Below, in pieces: positions 16,674 through 24,033 of a stretch of DNA of 64,000 nucleotides (position 1 is its first letter; every line of letters starts with the position of its first letter). Source of the stretch: Aestuariibius violaceus (lineage in GTDB: Bacteria; Pseudomonadota; Alphaproteobacteria; Rhodobacterales; Rhodobacteraceae); assembly GCF_040779325.2 (NCBI RefSeq), contig NZ_JBFONT020000001.1, positions 1,240,001-1,304,000 on the forward strand, read 5' to 3'. The notes beneath the pieces are model-generated. The model was given only the letters and a program-made list of their open reading frames with translations, was not told the origin of the DNA and did no database searches. A program made the translations under genes and the position numbers.

Positions 16674-17744
16674 ATGGCGCGTATCAGCGAACTCCATTAT
16701 TCCAACAACTATGCGGCTTCATCCGGGGTGGCGGAATTCGTCGAAGTCGCCCTTGAACCCGGGGAAAGCCCCGACGACTACACGATCCAGTTTTACGAGG
16801 CTGACGGAAGCCCGGGCATCACGGTCAACCTCGCAGACGTCCCGCCCGGTCGGGTCACCGTGGACCCCGAAACCGGGGAAACAGTCTATGTCATCTCGTC
16901 AGAAGACTTCGACTTCCTGATCACCGACCCGAATTCTGGCGCCAACAACAACTACGAAGGCATCGCCCTCGTCGACGTCTCGGATCCGACCGACCCGAGC
17001 ACGGTCAACTTCTACGATATCGGCGGCGGCACCCAGGGTATCGTCGCCAATGGCGGGCTGGCGGGTGGCGACACCTCCACCAACATCCCCGTCCCCCGCG
17101 GGCCGGACACGATCAACGCGTCGATCCAGTTCAACGAACCTGACGAGACCACCGTCACCTTCGGCGATGTCGGCCCCGGCGACAGCGGCCTCTGCTTCTG
17201 CCGCGGCACCCTGATCCGCACGCCCGACGGCGACCGCCCGGTGGAGGATCTGGAACCCGGCGACCTCGTCCTCACCGTCGATCACGGGCCGCAACCCGTC
17301 CGCTGGCACGGCACGTCCACTGCCCGGGCCGAGGGCAATATGGCCCCCATCCGCTTCGCCGCGGGCGCCCACGACGCGACCGCGCCGCTGATGGTCTCTC
17401 CCCAGCACCGCATGCTCGTCTCGGGGCCCTCGATCGAGCTGCATTTCGGCATCTCCGAAGGGCTGGTCGCCGCCAAGCATCTGGTCAACGGCGATACGGT
17501 GACCCGCGCCCCGGGCGGCAGCGTCGAATACCACCACATCATGTTCGACCGGCACGAGCTCATCTGGGCCAACGGCGCCGTCACCGAAAGCTTCTTCGTG
17601 GCCGAAAACGGCCTCGGCATCATGGATCCCGAAATGCGCGCGGAATTCGCGGCGCTCTTCCCCGAACTCGTCGGCGACGCGGCAGTTTTCGGCGGTCTCT
17701 GCCGGACCGCCCTGACAGGGCGCGAGGCGGCGCTCGTCGCCTGA
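16674..17744 (+). CDS. Hint-domain protein with lamin-tail-like N-terminus
   Basis: The 356-residue acidic product lacks a classical signal peptide. The first part (ISELHYSNNY, then EFVEVALEPGESPDDYTIQFY) resembles a lamin-tail-type beta sandwich, followed by Gly/Asp-rich linker sequence. From Cys174 there is a Hint_2 module: CFCRGTLIRTPDGDRPVEDLEPGDLVLTVDHGPQPVRWHG, SPQHRMLVSG and HIMFDRHELIWANGAVTESFFV, with the first-position Cys intact, so self-cleavage is plausible. Such roseobacter proteins are often thought to be exported and self-processed; that is inference. It sits between rplT and pheS behind an AT-rich promoter region (16530-16590) and before its own terminator, so it is an independent insertion into the translation cluster. 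Confidence 0.88.
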   Translation: MARISELHYSNNYAASSGVAEFVEVALEPGESPDDYTIQFYEADGSPGITVNLADVPPGRVTVDPETGETVYVISSEDFDFLITDPNSGANNNYEGIALVDVSDPTDPSTVNFYDIGGGTQGIVANGGLAGGDTSTNIPVPRGPDTINASIQFNEPDETTVTFGDVGPGDSGLCFCRGTLIRTPDGDRPVEDLEPGDLVLTVDHGPQPVRWHGTSTARAEGNMAPIRFAAGAHDATAPLMVSPQHRMLVSGPSIELHFGISEGLVAAKHLVNGDTVTRAPGGSVEYHHIMFDRHELIWANGAVTESFFVAENGLGIMDPEMRAEFAALFPELVGDAAVFGGLCRTALTGREAALVA

Positions 17745-17752
17745 TCCCGGGA

Positions 17753-17793
17753 AAACAATCCCAGATCTTGACCTAGGGATTGTTTCTTCTTTT
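17753..17793 (+). terminator. Rho-independent terminator after the Hint gene
   Basis: AAACAATCCC (17753-17762) is the perfect complement of GGGATTGTTT (17776-17785), with a 13-base loop and CTTCTTTT downstream. It starts 9 bases after the Hint stop codon. It separates the Hint gene from the pheS control region. Confidence 0.88.
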
Positions 17794-17855
17794 GGGGTAA
17801 TCTTTCGTTAAGAAAGCCACCGCGCGCTGCGTTAACTCCGCTCCACCGCGCGGTC

Positions 17856-17902
17856 ATGTCCGACATAAGTCCGACGCAAAGCCGACGGAATGCCGACAGG
17901 CC
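17856..17902 (+). repeat. 11-bp-period CCGAC array upstream of pheS (array A)
   Basis: CCGAC occurs at 17860, 17871, 17882 and 17893, exactly 11 bases apart, as the units CCGACATAAGT, CCGACGCAAAG and CCGACGGAATG plus a partial fourth; a fifth CCGA starts at 17901. It lies about 140-180 bases upstream of the pheS ATG, reading in the direction of pheS. The 42 bases 17856-17897 match the array upstream of cydA at 35 positions. Spacing of one helical turn suggests cooperative protein binding on one DNA face. Confidence 0.7.
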
Positions 17903-18011
17903 GAATGGCCCCGTTTCCCTTGTTAACCTGCCGATTCGCACGGTCCGGCCCGCCGACGGCCCCCAACCCGTTGCGCAACCTTGCAATGCAACACCCCAAG
18001 GGGTAGCACCC

Positions 18012-18037
18012 CGCCGGTACAGCCAGAGGGACCGGCG
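18012..18037 (+). promoter_or_regulatory. Start-codon-proximal hairpin of pheS with the ribosome-binding site in its loop
   Basis: CGCCGGT (18012-18018) pairs with ACCGGCG (18031-18037); the 12-base loop contains GAGGG, the probable ribosome-binding site, and the ATG follows two bases after the stem at 18040. The stem is short but GC-rich. It may only position the site or may allow translational control of pheS. Confidence 0.45.
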
Positions 18038-18039
18038 CG

Positions 18040-19113
18040 ATGGATGATCTGAGATCCAAGTATATCGACCTGATCGCCCAGGCGGCGGACGAGGCCGCGC
18101 TGGAAGATCTCCGGGTGCAGGCTGTTGGAAAGAAAGGCGAAATCAGCCTCGCCATGCGCGAACTCGGCCGCATGACGCCCGAGGAACGGCAAGAGGCGGG
18201 CCCCCGCCTCAACGCGCTGAAATCCGAGATCACCTCGGCGCTCGCCGCCAAGAAGCAGGCCCTGACCGACGCCGCCCTCGACGACCGGCTCAAGGCCGAA
18301 TGGCTCGACGTAACGCTCCCCGCAAGGCCTTCAAATCACGGCACAATTCACCCGGTCAGCCAGGTCACGGAAGAGGTCAGCGCCATCTTCGCCGACATGG
18401 GATTTTCCGTCGCCGAAGGCCCCCAGATCGAAAGCGACTGGTACAATTTCGACGCGCTCAACATCCCCGGCCACCACCCCGCTCGCGCCGAGATGGACAC
18501 GTTTTATATGCAGCGGAAACAAGGGGACAACCGCCCGCCCCACGTCCTGCGCACCCATACCTCGCCGGTCCAGATCCGCTCGATGATGGACCACGGCGCC
18601 CCCCTGCGCGTCATCTGCCCCGGCCGCGTCTACCGCGCCGATTACGACCAGACGCATACGCCCATGTTCCACCAGGTCGAGGGGCTGGCCATCGACACCG
18701 ACATCTCGATGGCGAACCTCAAGTGGTGCCTCGAAGAATTCTGCCGCGCCTTCTTCGAGGTCGACGGCGTCGAACTCCGCTTCCGCGCCAGCCACTTCCC
18801 CTTCACCGAACCCTCGGCCGAGGTCGACATCCGCTGCTCGTGGGCGGGCGGAACGCTCAAGATCGGCGAGGGTGACGACTGGCTGGAAATCCTCGGCTCC
18901 GGCATGGTCCACCCCAAGGTGCTCGAAGCGGGCGGCATCGACCCTTCCCAGTGGCAGGGCTTCGCCTTCGGCATGGGCATCGACCGCATCGCCATGCTGA
19001 AATACGGCATCCCCGACCTGCGCGCCTTTTTCGACAGCGATCTCAGATGGTTGCGCCACTACGGCTTCGGAGCACTGGACCGGCCGGATCTGGTGGGCGG
19101 GTTGAGCAGGTGA
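18040..19113 (+). CDS. pheS: Phenylalanyl-tRNA synthetase alpha subunit
   Basis: Catalytic subunit of the alpha2-beta2 class II synthetase that charges tRNA-Phe. The 357 residues contain the N-terminal coiled coil (about 1-90), the class II motif region with LPARPSNHGTIHPVSQVTEEVSAIF, motif 2 around VLRTHTSPVQIRSM, FHQVEGLAID, and motif 3 FAFGMGIDRIAMLKYGI. Its partner pheT is on the same strand but 1.1 kb away: two unrelated genes lie between them, the first overlapping the pheS stop by 4 bases (GTGA). Upstream there is a 295-base leader with the CCGAC array. Confidence 0.97.
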   Translation: MDDLRSKYIDLIAQAADEAALEDLRVQAVGKKGEISLAMRELGRMTPEERQEAGPRLNALKSEITSALAAKKQALTDAALDDRLKAEWLDVTLPARPSNHGTIHPVSQVTEEVSAIFADMGFSVAEGPQIESDWYNFDALNIPGHHPARAEMDTFYMQRKQGDNRPPHVLRTHTSPVQIRSMMDHGAPLRVICPGRVYRADYDQTHTPMFHQVEGLAIDTDISMANLKWCLEEFCRAFFEVDGVELRFRASHFPFTEPSAEVDIRCSWAGGTLKIGEGDDWLEILGSGMVHPKVLEAGGIDPSQWQGFAFGMGIDRIAMLKYGIPDLRAFFDSDLRWLRHYGFGALDRPDLVGGLSR

Positions 19114-19547
19114 CGTGGCTCGGAGCGCTTCTGCTATCCGTGCTGGGTTTTCTTTTTGGTCGTATCTTTGCTCAATCGGAAGCAATTCTGGCTGAGAAGC
19201 GGCGCGTCTACGAAGCTTTTTTGGTAGATGGTCCTGCGCCAAATGATGCGGACTCCGAGTGGAGCGAAGACATTGATCGAGAGAGGCAAACCCAGATCAA
19301 AAGGGTAGTAAATCCCATGCTTCTTTATGCCTCGCCGCCGGTAGCTCAAGCAGTAAGCGTCTACCTCGAGAAATTTCACGAAGCTGACGCCGAGCTTGGT
19401 CCTTCAAGCCCAGCACTTCATCCAACCTATGTTGAACTGGCCAAAAGCCACAATGATGTAGCGCTCGAGATGAGTAGGGACGCTCTTGGCTGGTCTGTTT
19501 TTGGCTATAGAGGGAAATCTCGCGTTCCAAGCCTGCTAAAGAAGTAA
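19110..19547 (+). CDS. Membrane-anchored protein of atypical composition inserted between pheS and pheT
   Basis: Function unknown. Starting at the GTG that overlaps the pheS stop, the 145-residue product has one N-terminal helix (WLGALLLSVLGFLFGRIFA) followed by a soluble, charged, mostly helical domain: SEAILAEKRRVYEAFLVDGPAP, then EDIDRERQTQIKRVVNPMLLYASPPVAQAVSVYLEKFHEAD and YRGKSRVPSLLKK. GC is near 50% against about 65% for both neighbours, and codon choice differs, which suggests recent transfer. The pattern (AEKRRVYEAFL, then MLLYASPPVAQAV) recalls small membrane proteins of strain-variable islands. Translational coupling to pheS fixes the start. Confidence 0.75.
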   Translation: MTWLGALLLSVLGFLFGRIFAQSEAILAEKRRVYEAFLVDGPAPNDADSEWSEDIDRERQTQIKRVVNPMLLYASPPVAQAVSVYLEKFHEADAELGPSSPALHPTYVELAKSHNDVALEMSRDALGWSVFGYRGKSRVPSLLKK

Positions 19548-19631
19548 GACTTCTAATCGTTAGTGAATGACCCTTGCCGAAGTACCATGAGCCAGCATCT
19601 GCTAGCAAAGTAAGAGACTTAAGATCCTTTC

Positions 19632-20150
19632 ATGCCCCTCCTCCCCTCCCTCCCCAAGATGATCCAGACCATGGATCGCGTCCTGATGCCCGGGGCCGCG
19701 ACCCTCAGCCTCCAACCCGTCTGCCTCGACGTGGAGGCCGACGTCGCCATCGCCGATATGGATATCGACGAGGCGCGCCAGATCATGTCCGAGATCGACG
19801 CGAAATCCTCGGCGCTCCTGGCCGTGCTCGCCATCATCCTCGCCGCCTCCACCTTCATCTTCTCGCTCGATCAGACCTGGCTCACCCTCGCGCTCATGTT
19901 CGCGCAGGTCGTCACCGTCTCGGTCTCGATCCTGTTCCTGCTGCGCTGCCTGATCTACGAACCCTCCCCCCGCCTGCACCGCATCTTCGAGATGGAGCGG
20001 GTGACCTCCGAACACTCCATGCAGATCGAGGCGATCAAGCAGGTGCGCTACTTCAACCGGGTGATCGTACTGACCGTCCTGACCTCGATCCTGTTCTTCG
20101 CCATGTCCATGCTGGTCGGCGTCGACGCCATGATCCGCGCCGACGGCTAA
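19632..20150 (+). CDS. Two-helix membrane protein, 172 aa
   Basis: Function unknown. After about 45 soluble residues comes MSEIDAKSSALLAVLAIILAASTFIFS (helix 1, about 52-76), then helix 2 (WLTLALMFAQVVTVSVSILFLLRCL), a cytoplasmic segment of about 40 residues and helix 3 (VIVLTVLTSILFFAMSMLVGV). The x-D-x-K-S-x-A-L-L motif leading into the first helix resembles the membrane module of DUF5706/Pycsar-effector-type proteins, but no nucleotidyl cyclase gene is adjacent, so I do not call it a defence effector. GC is normal. It lies between the low-GC gene and pheT. Confidence 0.72.
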   Translation: MPLLPSLPKMIQTMDRVLMPGAATLSLQPVCLDVEADVAIADMDIDEARQIMSEIDAKSSALLAVLAIILAASTFIFSLDQTWLTLALMFAQVVTVSVSILFLLRCLIYEPSPRLHRIFEMERVTSEHSMQIEAIKQVRYFNRVIVLTVLTSILFFAMSMLVGVDAMIRADG

Positions 20151-20213
20151 GCCCCTTCCGCCCCCGCCGCAGCTAGGCTAAACGCGCTCCCGACACGCGC
20201 AAAGGCACATGGC

Positions 20214-22607
20214 ATGAAGTTCACCCTTTCCTGGCTCAAGATCCACCTCGACACCGAGGCGACGATTGACGAGATCACCGAGACGCTGACCGATCTCGGG
20301 CTCGAGGTCGAAGGCGTCGACAACCCCGCCGACCGCCTGTCCGCCTTTACGCTCGGCTATGTGAAAAAGGCCGAAAAGCATCCCGATGCCGACAAGCTGC
20401 GCGTCTGCCAGGTGGCCACCATCGACGGCGACAAGCAGATCATCTGCGGCGCCCCGAACGCGCGTGAGGGCATCACGGCGGTCATCGCGCTGCCCGGCAC
20501 CTACGTCCCCGGCATCGACACCACGATCGGCGTCGGCAAGATCCGCGGCGTCGAAAGCCACGGCATGATGTGCTCGGAACGCGAGATGGAGCTGTCCGAC
20601 GAACACGACGGCATCATCGAGCTGCCGTCGGGCGAGGTCGGTCAGAAATTCACCGACTGGCTGGCCGAAAACGACCCGGCCAAGGTCGACCCTGTGATCG
20701 AGATCGCGATCACCCCCAACCGCCCCGATGCGCTGGGCGTGCGCGGCATCGCCCGCGACCTCGCCGCCCGCGGGCTGGGCACCCTGATCCCGAACAACAC
20801 GCCCGAGGTGCCGGGCACCTTCCCTTGTCCGATCCCCGTCACGATCGAAGACGACACGCGCCACGCCTGCCCGCTCTTCACCGGTCGCCTGATCCGCGGC
20901 GTCACCAACGGGGCCAGCCCCGACTGGCTGCAGGACGCCCTGCGCGCCATCGGCCTGCGCCCGATCAGCTTCCTCGTCGATGTCACCAACTACTTCACCT
21001 ACGACCGCAACCGCCCGCTTCACGTCTTCGACGCGGCCAAGGTTAAAGGCGGCCTGCGCATCCACCGGGCGACGGGCGGCGAGACGCTGCTGGGCCTCGA
21101 CGAGAAGGAGTATACCTTCGAAAAGGACATGACTCTCATCTCCGACGACGAGGGGCCTGAAAGCATAGCCGGCGTCATGGGCGGCCTGCCCACCGGCGTG
21201 ACGATGGAGACGACGGATGTCTTCCTCGAAGCCGCCTATTTCGACCCGATCCGCACCGCACTGACGGGCCGGGCGCTCAAGCTGAACTCCGATGCCCGCT
21301 ACCGCTTCGAGCGTGGCATCGACCCCGCCTGGACACTGACCGGGCTGCACGCCGCGACGCAGATGATCCTCGACCACGCCGGCGGCGAGGCGTCCGAGCC
21401 GGTGATCGCCGGCGCCGTCCCCGAAGACACCCGGATCTACCACCTCGACACCGACCGCTGCGCGTCGCTCGTCGGCATGGACATCCCGGCGGAGACCCAG
21501 CGCCAGACGCTGGAATCCCTGGGCTTCGTCATGGACGGCGACATGGCCCGCCCCCCGACCTGGCGCCCCGATGTCCTGGGCGAGGCCGACCTGGTGGAAG
21601 AGGTCGCGCGCATCGCCTCGCTCACCAAGCTCGAAGGCAAGCCCATGCGCCGCCCCCAGCCCGGCGTCCCGAAACCCGTTCTGACGCCCGCCCAGATCCG
21701 CGACCGCGCCGCCCGCCGCGCCTGCGCCGCGCAGGGGCTGAACGAGTGTGTGACCTACAGCTTCATCGACCGGGACGCCGCGCTCCTCTTCGGCGGGTCC
21801 GACGATGCGGCGCTGGAAAACCCCATCTCGTCCGAGATGTCGCATATGCGCCCCGCGCTGCTGCCCGGCCTCCTGCAGGCCGCGGCCCGCAACCAGGCGC
21901 GCGGCTTCGCCGACATCGCGCTCTTCGAAATCGGCGCGGCCTTCCACGGCGGCGAACCGGGTGAACAGCACACGCTCGTCACCGGCATCCGCATCGGCCG
22001 CACGGGGCCGAAGGACATCCACGGCGCCAGCCGCCCGGTCGATGCCTTCGACGCCAAGGCCGATGCCGAGGCGGTGCTGGCGGCCCTCGGCGCGCCCGCC
22101 AAGACCCAGATCCTCCGCGAGGCGCAGGACTGGTGGCACCCCGGCCGCCACGGGCGCATCTGCCTCGGCCCCAAGAAGACGCTCGCGGTGTTCGGCGAGA
22201 TCCACCCGAGGATCCTCGCCGCCCTCGACGTCAAGGGCCCCGCCGTCGGCTTCACCATCTGGCCGGACGAGATCCCGGCGAAGCGCAGCACCACCGCCAC
22301 CCGCCCCGCGCTCGACGCGCCCGACCTGCAGGCGGTGGAGCGTGACTTCGCCTTCGTCGTCGATGCCCGGACCGAGGCCGCGACGCTGCTGAACGCCGCG
22401 CAAGGCGCCGACAAGGCCCTGATCGACGACGTCCGCCTCTTCGATGCCTTCGAAGGCGGCGCGCTGGGCGAGGGCAAGAAGTCGCTGGCCGTCACCGTGC
22501 GCCTGCAACCCCGCGAGGCGACCCTGACGGACGCCGAGATCGAAGCCGTCAGCGCCAAGATCGTCGAGAAGGTCACGAAAGCAACCGGCGGCACGCTGCG
22601 CGGCTAG
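20214..22607 (+). CDS. pheT: Phenylalanyl-tRNA synthetase beta subunit
   Basis: tRNA-binding and editing subunit paired with PheS. The 797 residues follow the bacterial layout: N-terminal LSWLKIHLDTEATIDEITETLTDLGLEVEGV, an EMAP/OB tRNA-binding domain (KKAEKHPDADKLRVCQV with CGAPNAREG, about 39-148), B3/B4 editing domain (VDVTNYFTYDRNRPLHVFDAAKV), B5 domain, the catalytic-like module (ALENPISSEMSHMRPALLPGLL) and a C-terminal anticodon-binding ferredoxin-like domain (FAFVVDART through KSLAVTVRLQP). Complete and full length. Confidence 0.97.
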   Translation: MKFTLSWLKIHLDTEATIDEITETLTDLGLEVEGVDNPADRLSAFTLGYVKKAEKHPDADKLRVCQVATIDGDKQIICGAPNAREGITAVIALPGTYVPGIDTTIGVGKIRGVESHGMMCSEREMELSDEHDGIIELPSGEVGQKFTDWLAENDPAKVDPVIEIAITPNRPDALGVRGIARDLAARGLGTLIPNNTPEVPGTFPCPIPVTIEDDTRHACPLFTGRLIRGVTNGASPDWLQDALRAIGLRPISFLVDVTNYFTYDRNRPLHVFDAAKVKGGLRIHRATGGETLLGLDEKEYTFEKDMTLISDDEGPESIAGVMGGLPTGVTMETTDVFLEAAYFDPIRTALTGRALKLNSDARYRFERGIDPAWTLTGLHAATQMILDHAGGEASEPVIAGAVPEDTRIYHLDTDRCASLVGMDIPAETQRQTLESLGFVMDGDMARPPTWRPDVLGEADLVEEVARIASLTKLEGKPMRRPQPGVPKPVLTPAQIRDRAARRACAAQGLNECVTYSFIDRDAALLFGGSDDAALENPISSEMSHMRPALLPGLLQAAARNQARGFADIALFEIGAAFHGGEPGEQHTLVTGIRIGRTGPKDIHGASRPVDAFDAKADAEAVLAALGAPAKTQILREAQDWWHPGRHGRICLGPKKTLAVFGEIHPRILAALDVKGPAVGFTIWPDEIPAKRSTTATRPALDAPDLQAVERDFAFVVDARTEAATLLNAAQGADKALIDDVRLFDAFEGGALGEGKKSLAVTVRLQPREATLTDAEIEAVSAKIVEKVTKATGGTLRG

Positions 22608-22709
22608 CTGTGGCCGCGCCGCCACGCGCCTGACCTGACGGAACCGCACCCGCTTGATCGGGCGCCCCGCTCCGCCGTAAGCAGCGGGCCTGATTTTCGG
22701 AGGCCAACC

Positions 22710-22754
22710 ATGCCTGTTCACATGCCAAACCCGGGGCCAGCCGCCCCGCTTTAG
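22710..22754 (+). CDS. Possible 14-codon small ORF after pheT
   Basis: ATG at 22710 opens MPVHMPNPGPAAPL and a stop, preceded at a good distance by GGAGG (22699-22703). The peptide is proline-rich and too short to judge by codon use. It lies in the 209-base gap before the EVQSDW-motif gene and could be a leader peptide or chance; only the ribosome-binding site argues for it. Confidence 0.25.
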   Translation: MPVHMPNPGPAAPL

Positions 22755-22816
22755 CGCCTCCCGCACGGTATCGCTGCGGGACGGCTTCGTTCGACCTCCC
22801 GCAAAACGATACTCAG

Positions 22817-23791
22817 ATGAAACCCGATACGATCGCGATGATCCGGGACTGCGTGCCCGAGATCATGCCGCTGACCTACTATGCCGACCGCGAAAGCGCG
22901 TGGTGCCTGGCCAACATGATGCCCGCTGAGGACACCGTCCCGGCGCTTAGGAAGTCGCGCCTCGGCCGGTTCCTCGACCGTCCGATCCTGAAGCCGCTCG
23001 TCGCGTCCTGTGGCGGGACCCTGCGCCGTGCCGACGTCCGTGCGCTCGCGCAGGCGGGCGACGGGTTGCGGATGACCGGCGTCACCCAAGGCGGCTACAC
23101 GGCGCTCGAGGGGGTCTTCGCCACGGCCTGGGACGACTACGTTCTGACGCTCACCAAATGGGGCGACACCTACCGCTGGCCGGATGCCCAGACCAGCTTG
23201 CGCGGCCTCAACCTCGTCCTCCAGGTCGGCTTCCCGGCGGCCCATGCGGAGCTTCTCAACAGGGTCGGTCTCAAGGCGAACCGCAAGCAGTTCGAGGTGA
23301 GCCACCATCCCATTCGGACGGATGGCGCGCCGACCCTCTCCTGGGCCCGGCTCGAGGTCGACCTCGAGAGCGGCGAAGCGCTGATCGAAGAGGTGCAGTC
23401 AGACTGGCTGCGCCGCGTCCGGCGCCACTGCGACCGGGAAAGCAAACGCGCCCCACGCTCCCGCGCGTTGCGGGTGCTGCAGAGCTACGAGGCTGACCTG
23501 ACCGCGCGCTACGGCAAGCTCTGGCCGAAGGTCACGCTTTTGGCCGCGCTCCTCTTCCTGAAGGAAGAGCTTGGCTGCACCCGGATCTGGATGCATCAGC
23601 CGGGCCCGGGCGTCGCCCTGAAGCAGATCAAGGGGCCCGCGCCGCCGGTCTCGCTTTATTCGGCGCTGCCGAAATCCTTCGGTTTCACGCCGACGGATGA
23701 GGTGCCGCCTTTCCTGAAGCCGGCCCGGCGCAAGACCTTGCGCGACCTCCGCAAGAGGCACGACACGCTCTTCTGGCGGATGGATCTCTGA
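22817..23791 (+). CDS. EVQSDW-motif protein, 324 aa, function unknown
   Basis: Soluble protein with a mid-chain segment SWARLEVDLESGEALIEEVQSDWLRRVRR (about 175-203), followed by a helical stretch (TLLAALLFLKEELGCTRIWMHQPGPGVALKQI) and YSALPKSFGFTPTDEVPPFL near the end. The EEVQSDW plus downstream 'W/M.H.PG....K' arrangement recalls modules found in large polyvalent proteins of phages and conjugative plasmids, here as a stand-alone chromosomal gene. N-terminal IMPLTYYADRESAWCLANMM is distinctive but unknown to me. No signal peptide. It has its own terminator and no operon partner. Ordinary GC. Confidence 0.75.
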   Translation: MKPDTIAMIRDCVPEIMPLTYYADRESAWCLANMMPAEDTVPALRKSRLGRFLDRPILKPLVASCGGTLRRADVRALAQAGDGLRMTGVTQGGYTALEGVFATAWDDYVLTLTKWGDTYRWPDAQTSLRGLNLVLQVGFPAAHAELLNRVGLKANRKQFEVSHHPIRTDGAPTLSWARLEVDLESGEALIEEVQSDWLRRVRRHCDRESKRAPRSRALRVLQSYEADLTARYGKLWPKVTLLAALLFLKEELGCTRIWMHQPGPGVALKQIKGPAPPVSLYSALPKSFGFTPTDEVPPFLKPARRKTLRDLRKRHDTLFWRMDL

Positions 23792-23800
23792 AAAAACGAA

Positions 23801-23837
23801 ACCGGCGGGAAAAACTTTCCCGCCGGTAACCATTTTT
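23801..23837 (+). terminator. Strong rho-independent terminator after the EVQSDW-motif gene
   Basis: ACCGGCGGGAAA (23801-23812) is perfectly complementary to TTTCCCGCCGGT (23816-23827), with a 3-base loop, then AACCATTTTT. It begins 9 bases after the stop codon. Confidence 0.9.
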
Positions 23838-23993
23838 CAACCCTAACGGCCTATACACCGAGATGCACAAGCGGTGGTGGCGCGGATGTCAAAAAACATC
23901 CCTCCCGGACGTTGCACGGGGCTATGGCAACGTTCGGACCCTCCTCCGCCTGCGCAACACCTAGGCGGTTTCATCCAGGCTGCGGGTTGATAA

Positions 23994-24012
23994 GGCGGGG
24001 GCGAACCCCGCC
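23994..24012 (-). terminator. Hairpin downstream of the GST gene
   Basis: GGCGGGG (23994-24000) and CCCCGCC (24006-24012) form a 7-bp stem with a 5-base loop, about 20 bases past the GST stop on the minus strand. The following TTATC gives only a weak T tract, so the call is tentative. Confidence 0.35.
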
Positions 24013-24033
24013 GCCCGCGTCAGGGTTGCGACC

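Noticed and set aside
17794..18039. Phe-rich leader peptide or T-box for pheS
   Set aside because: No run of Phe codons behind a start and no T-box core sequence is visible in the leader.
17856..18047. Small ORF starting MSDISPTQSRRNAD, similar at its start to an ORF at 51148-51333 on the other strand (MSDESPTESRRYAA)
   Set aside because: The resemblance is produced by the 11-bp DNA array shared by both places and stops after about 15 codons. Neither ORF has a good ribosome-binding site, and this one runs into pheS.
20178..22766. 862-codon open frame on the minus strand opposite pheT
   Set aside because: A typical antisense shadow in very GC-rich DNA: no family resemblance, Asp/Gly/His/Arg-rich, and it covers a certain gene on the other strand.
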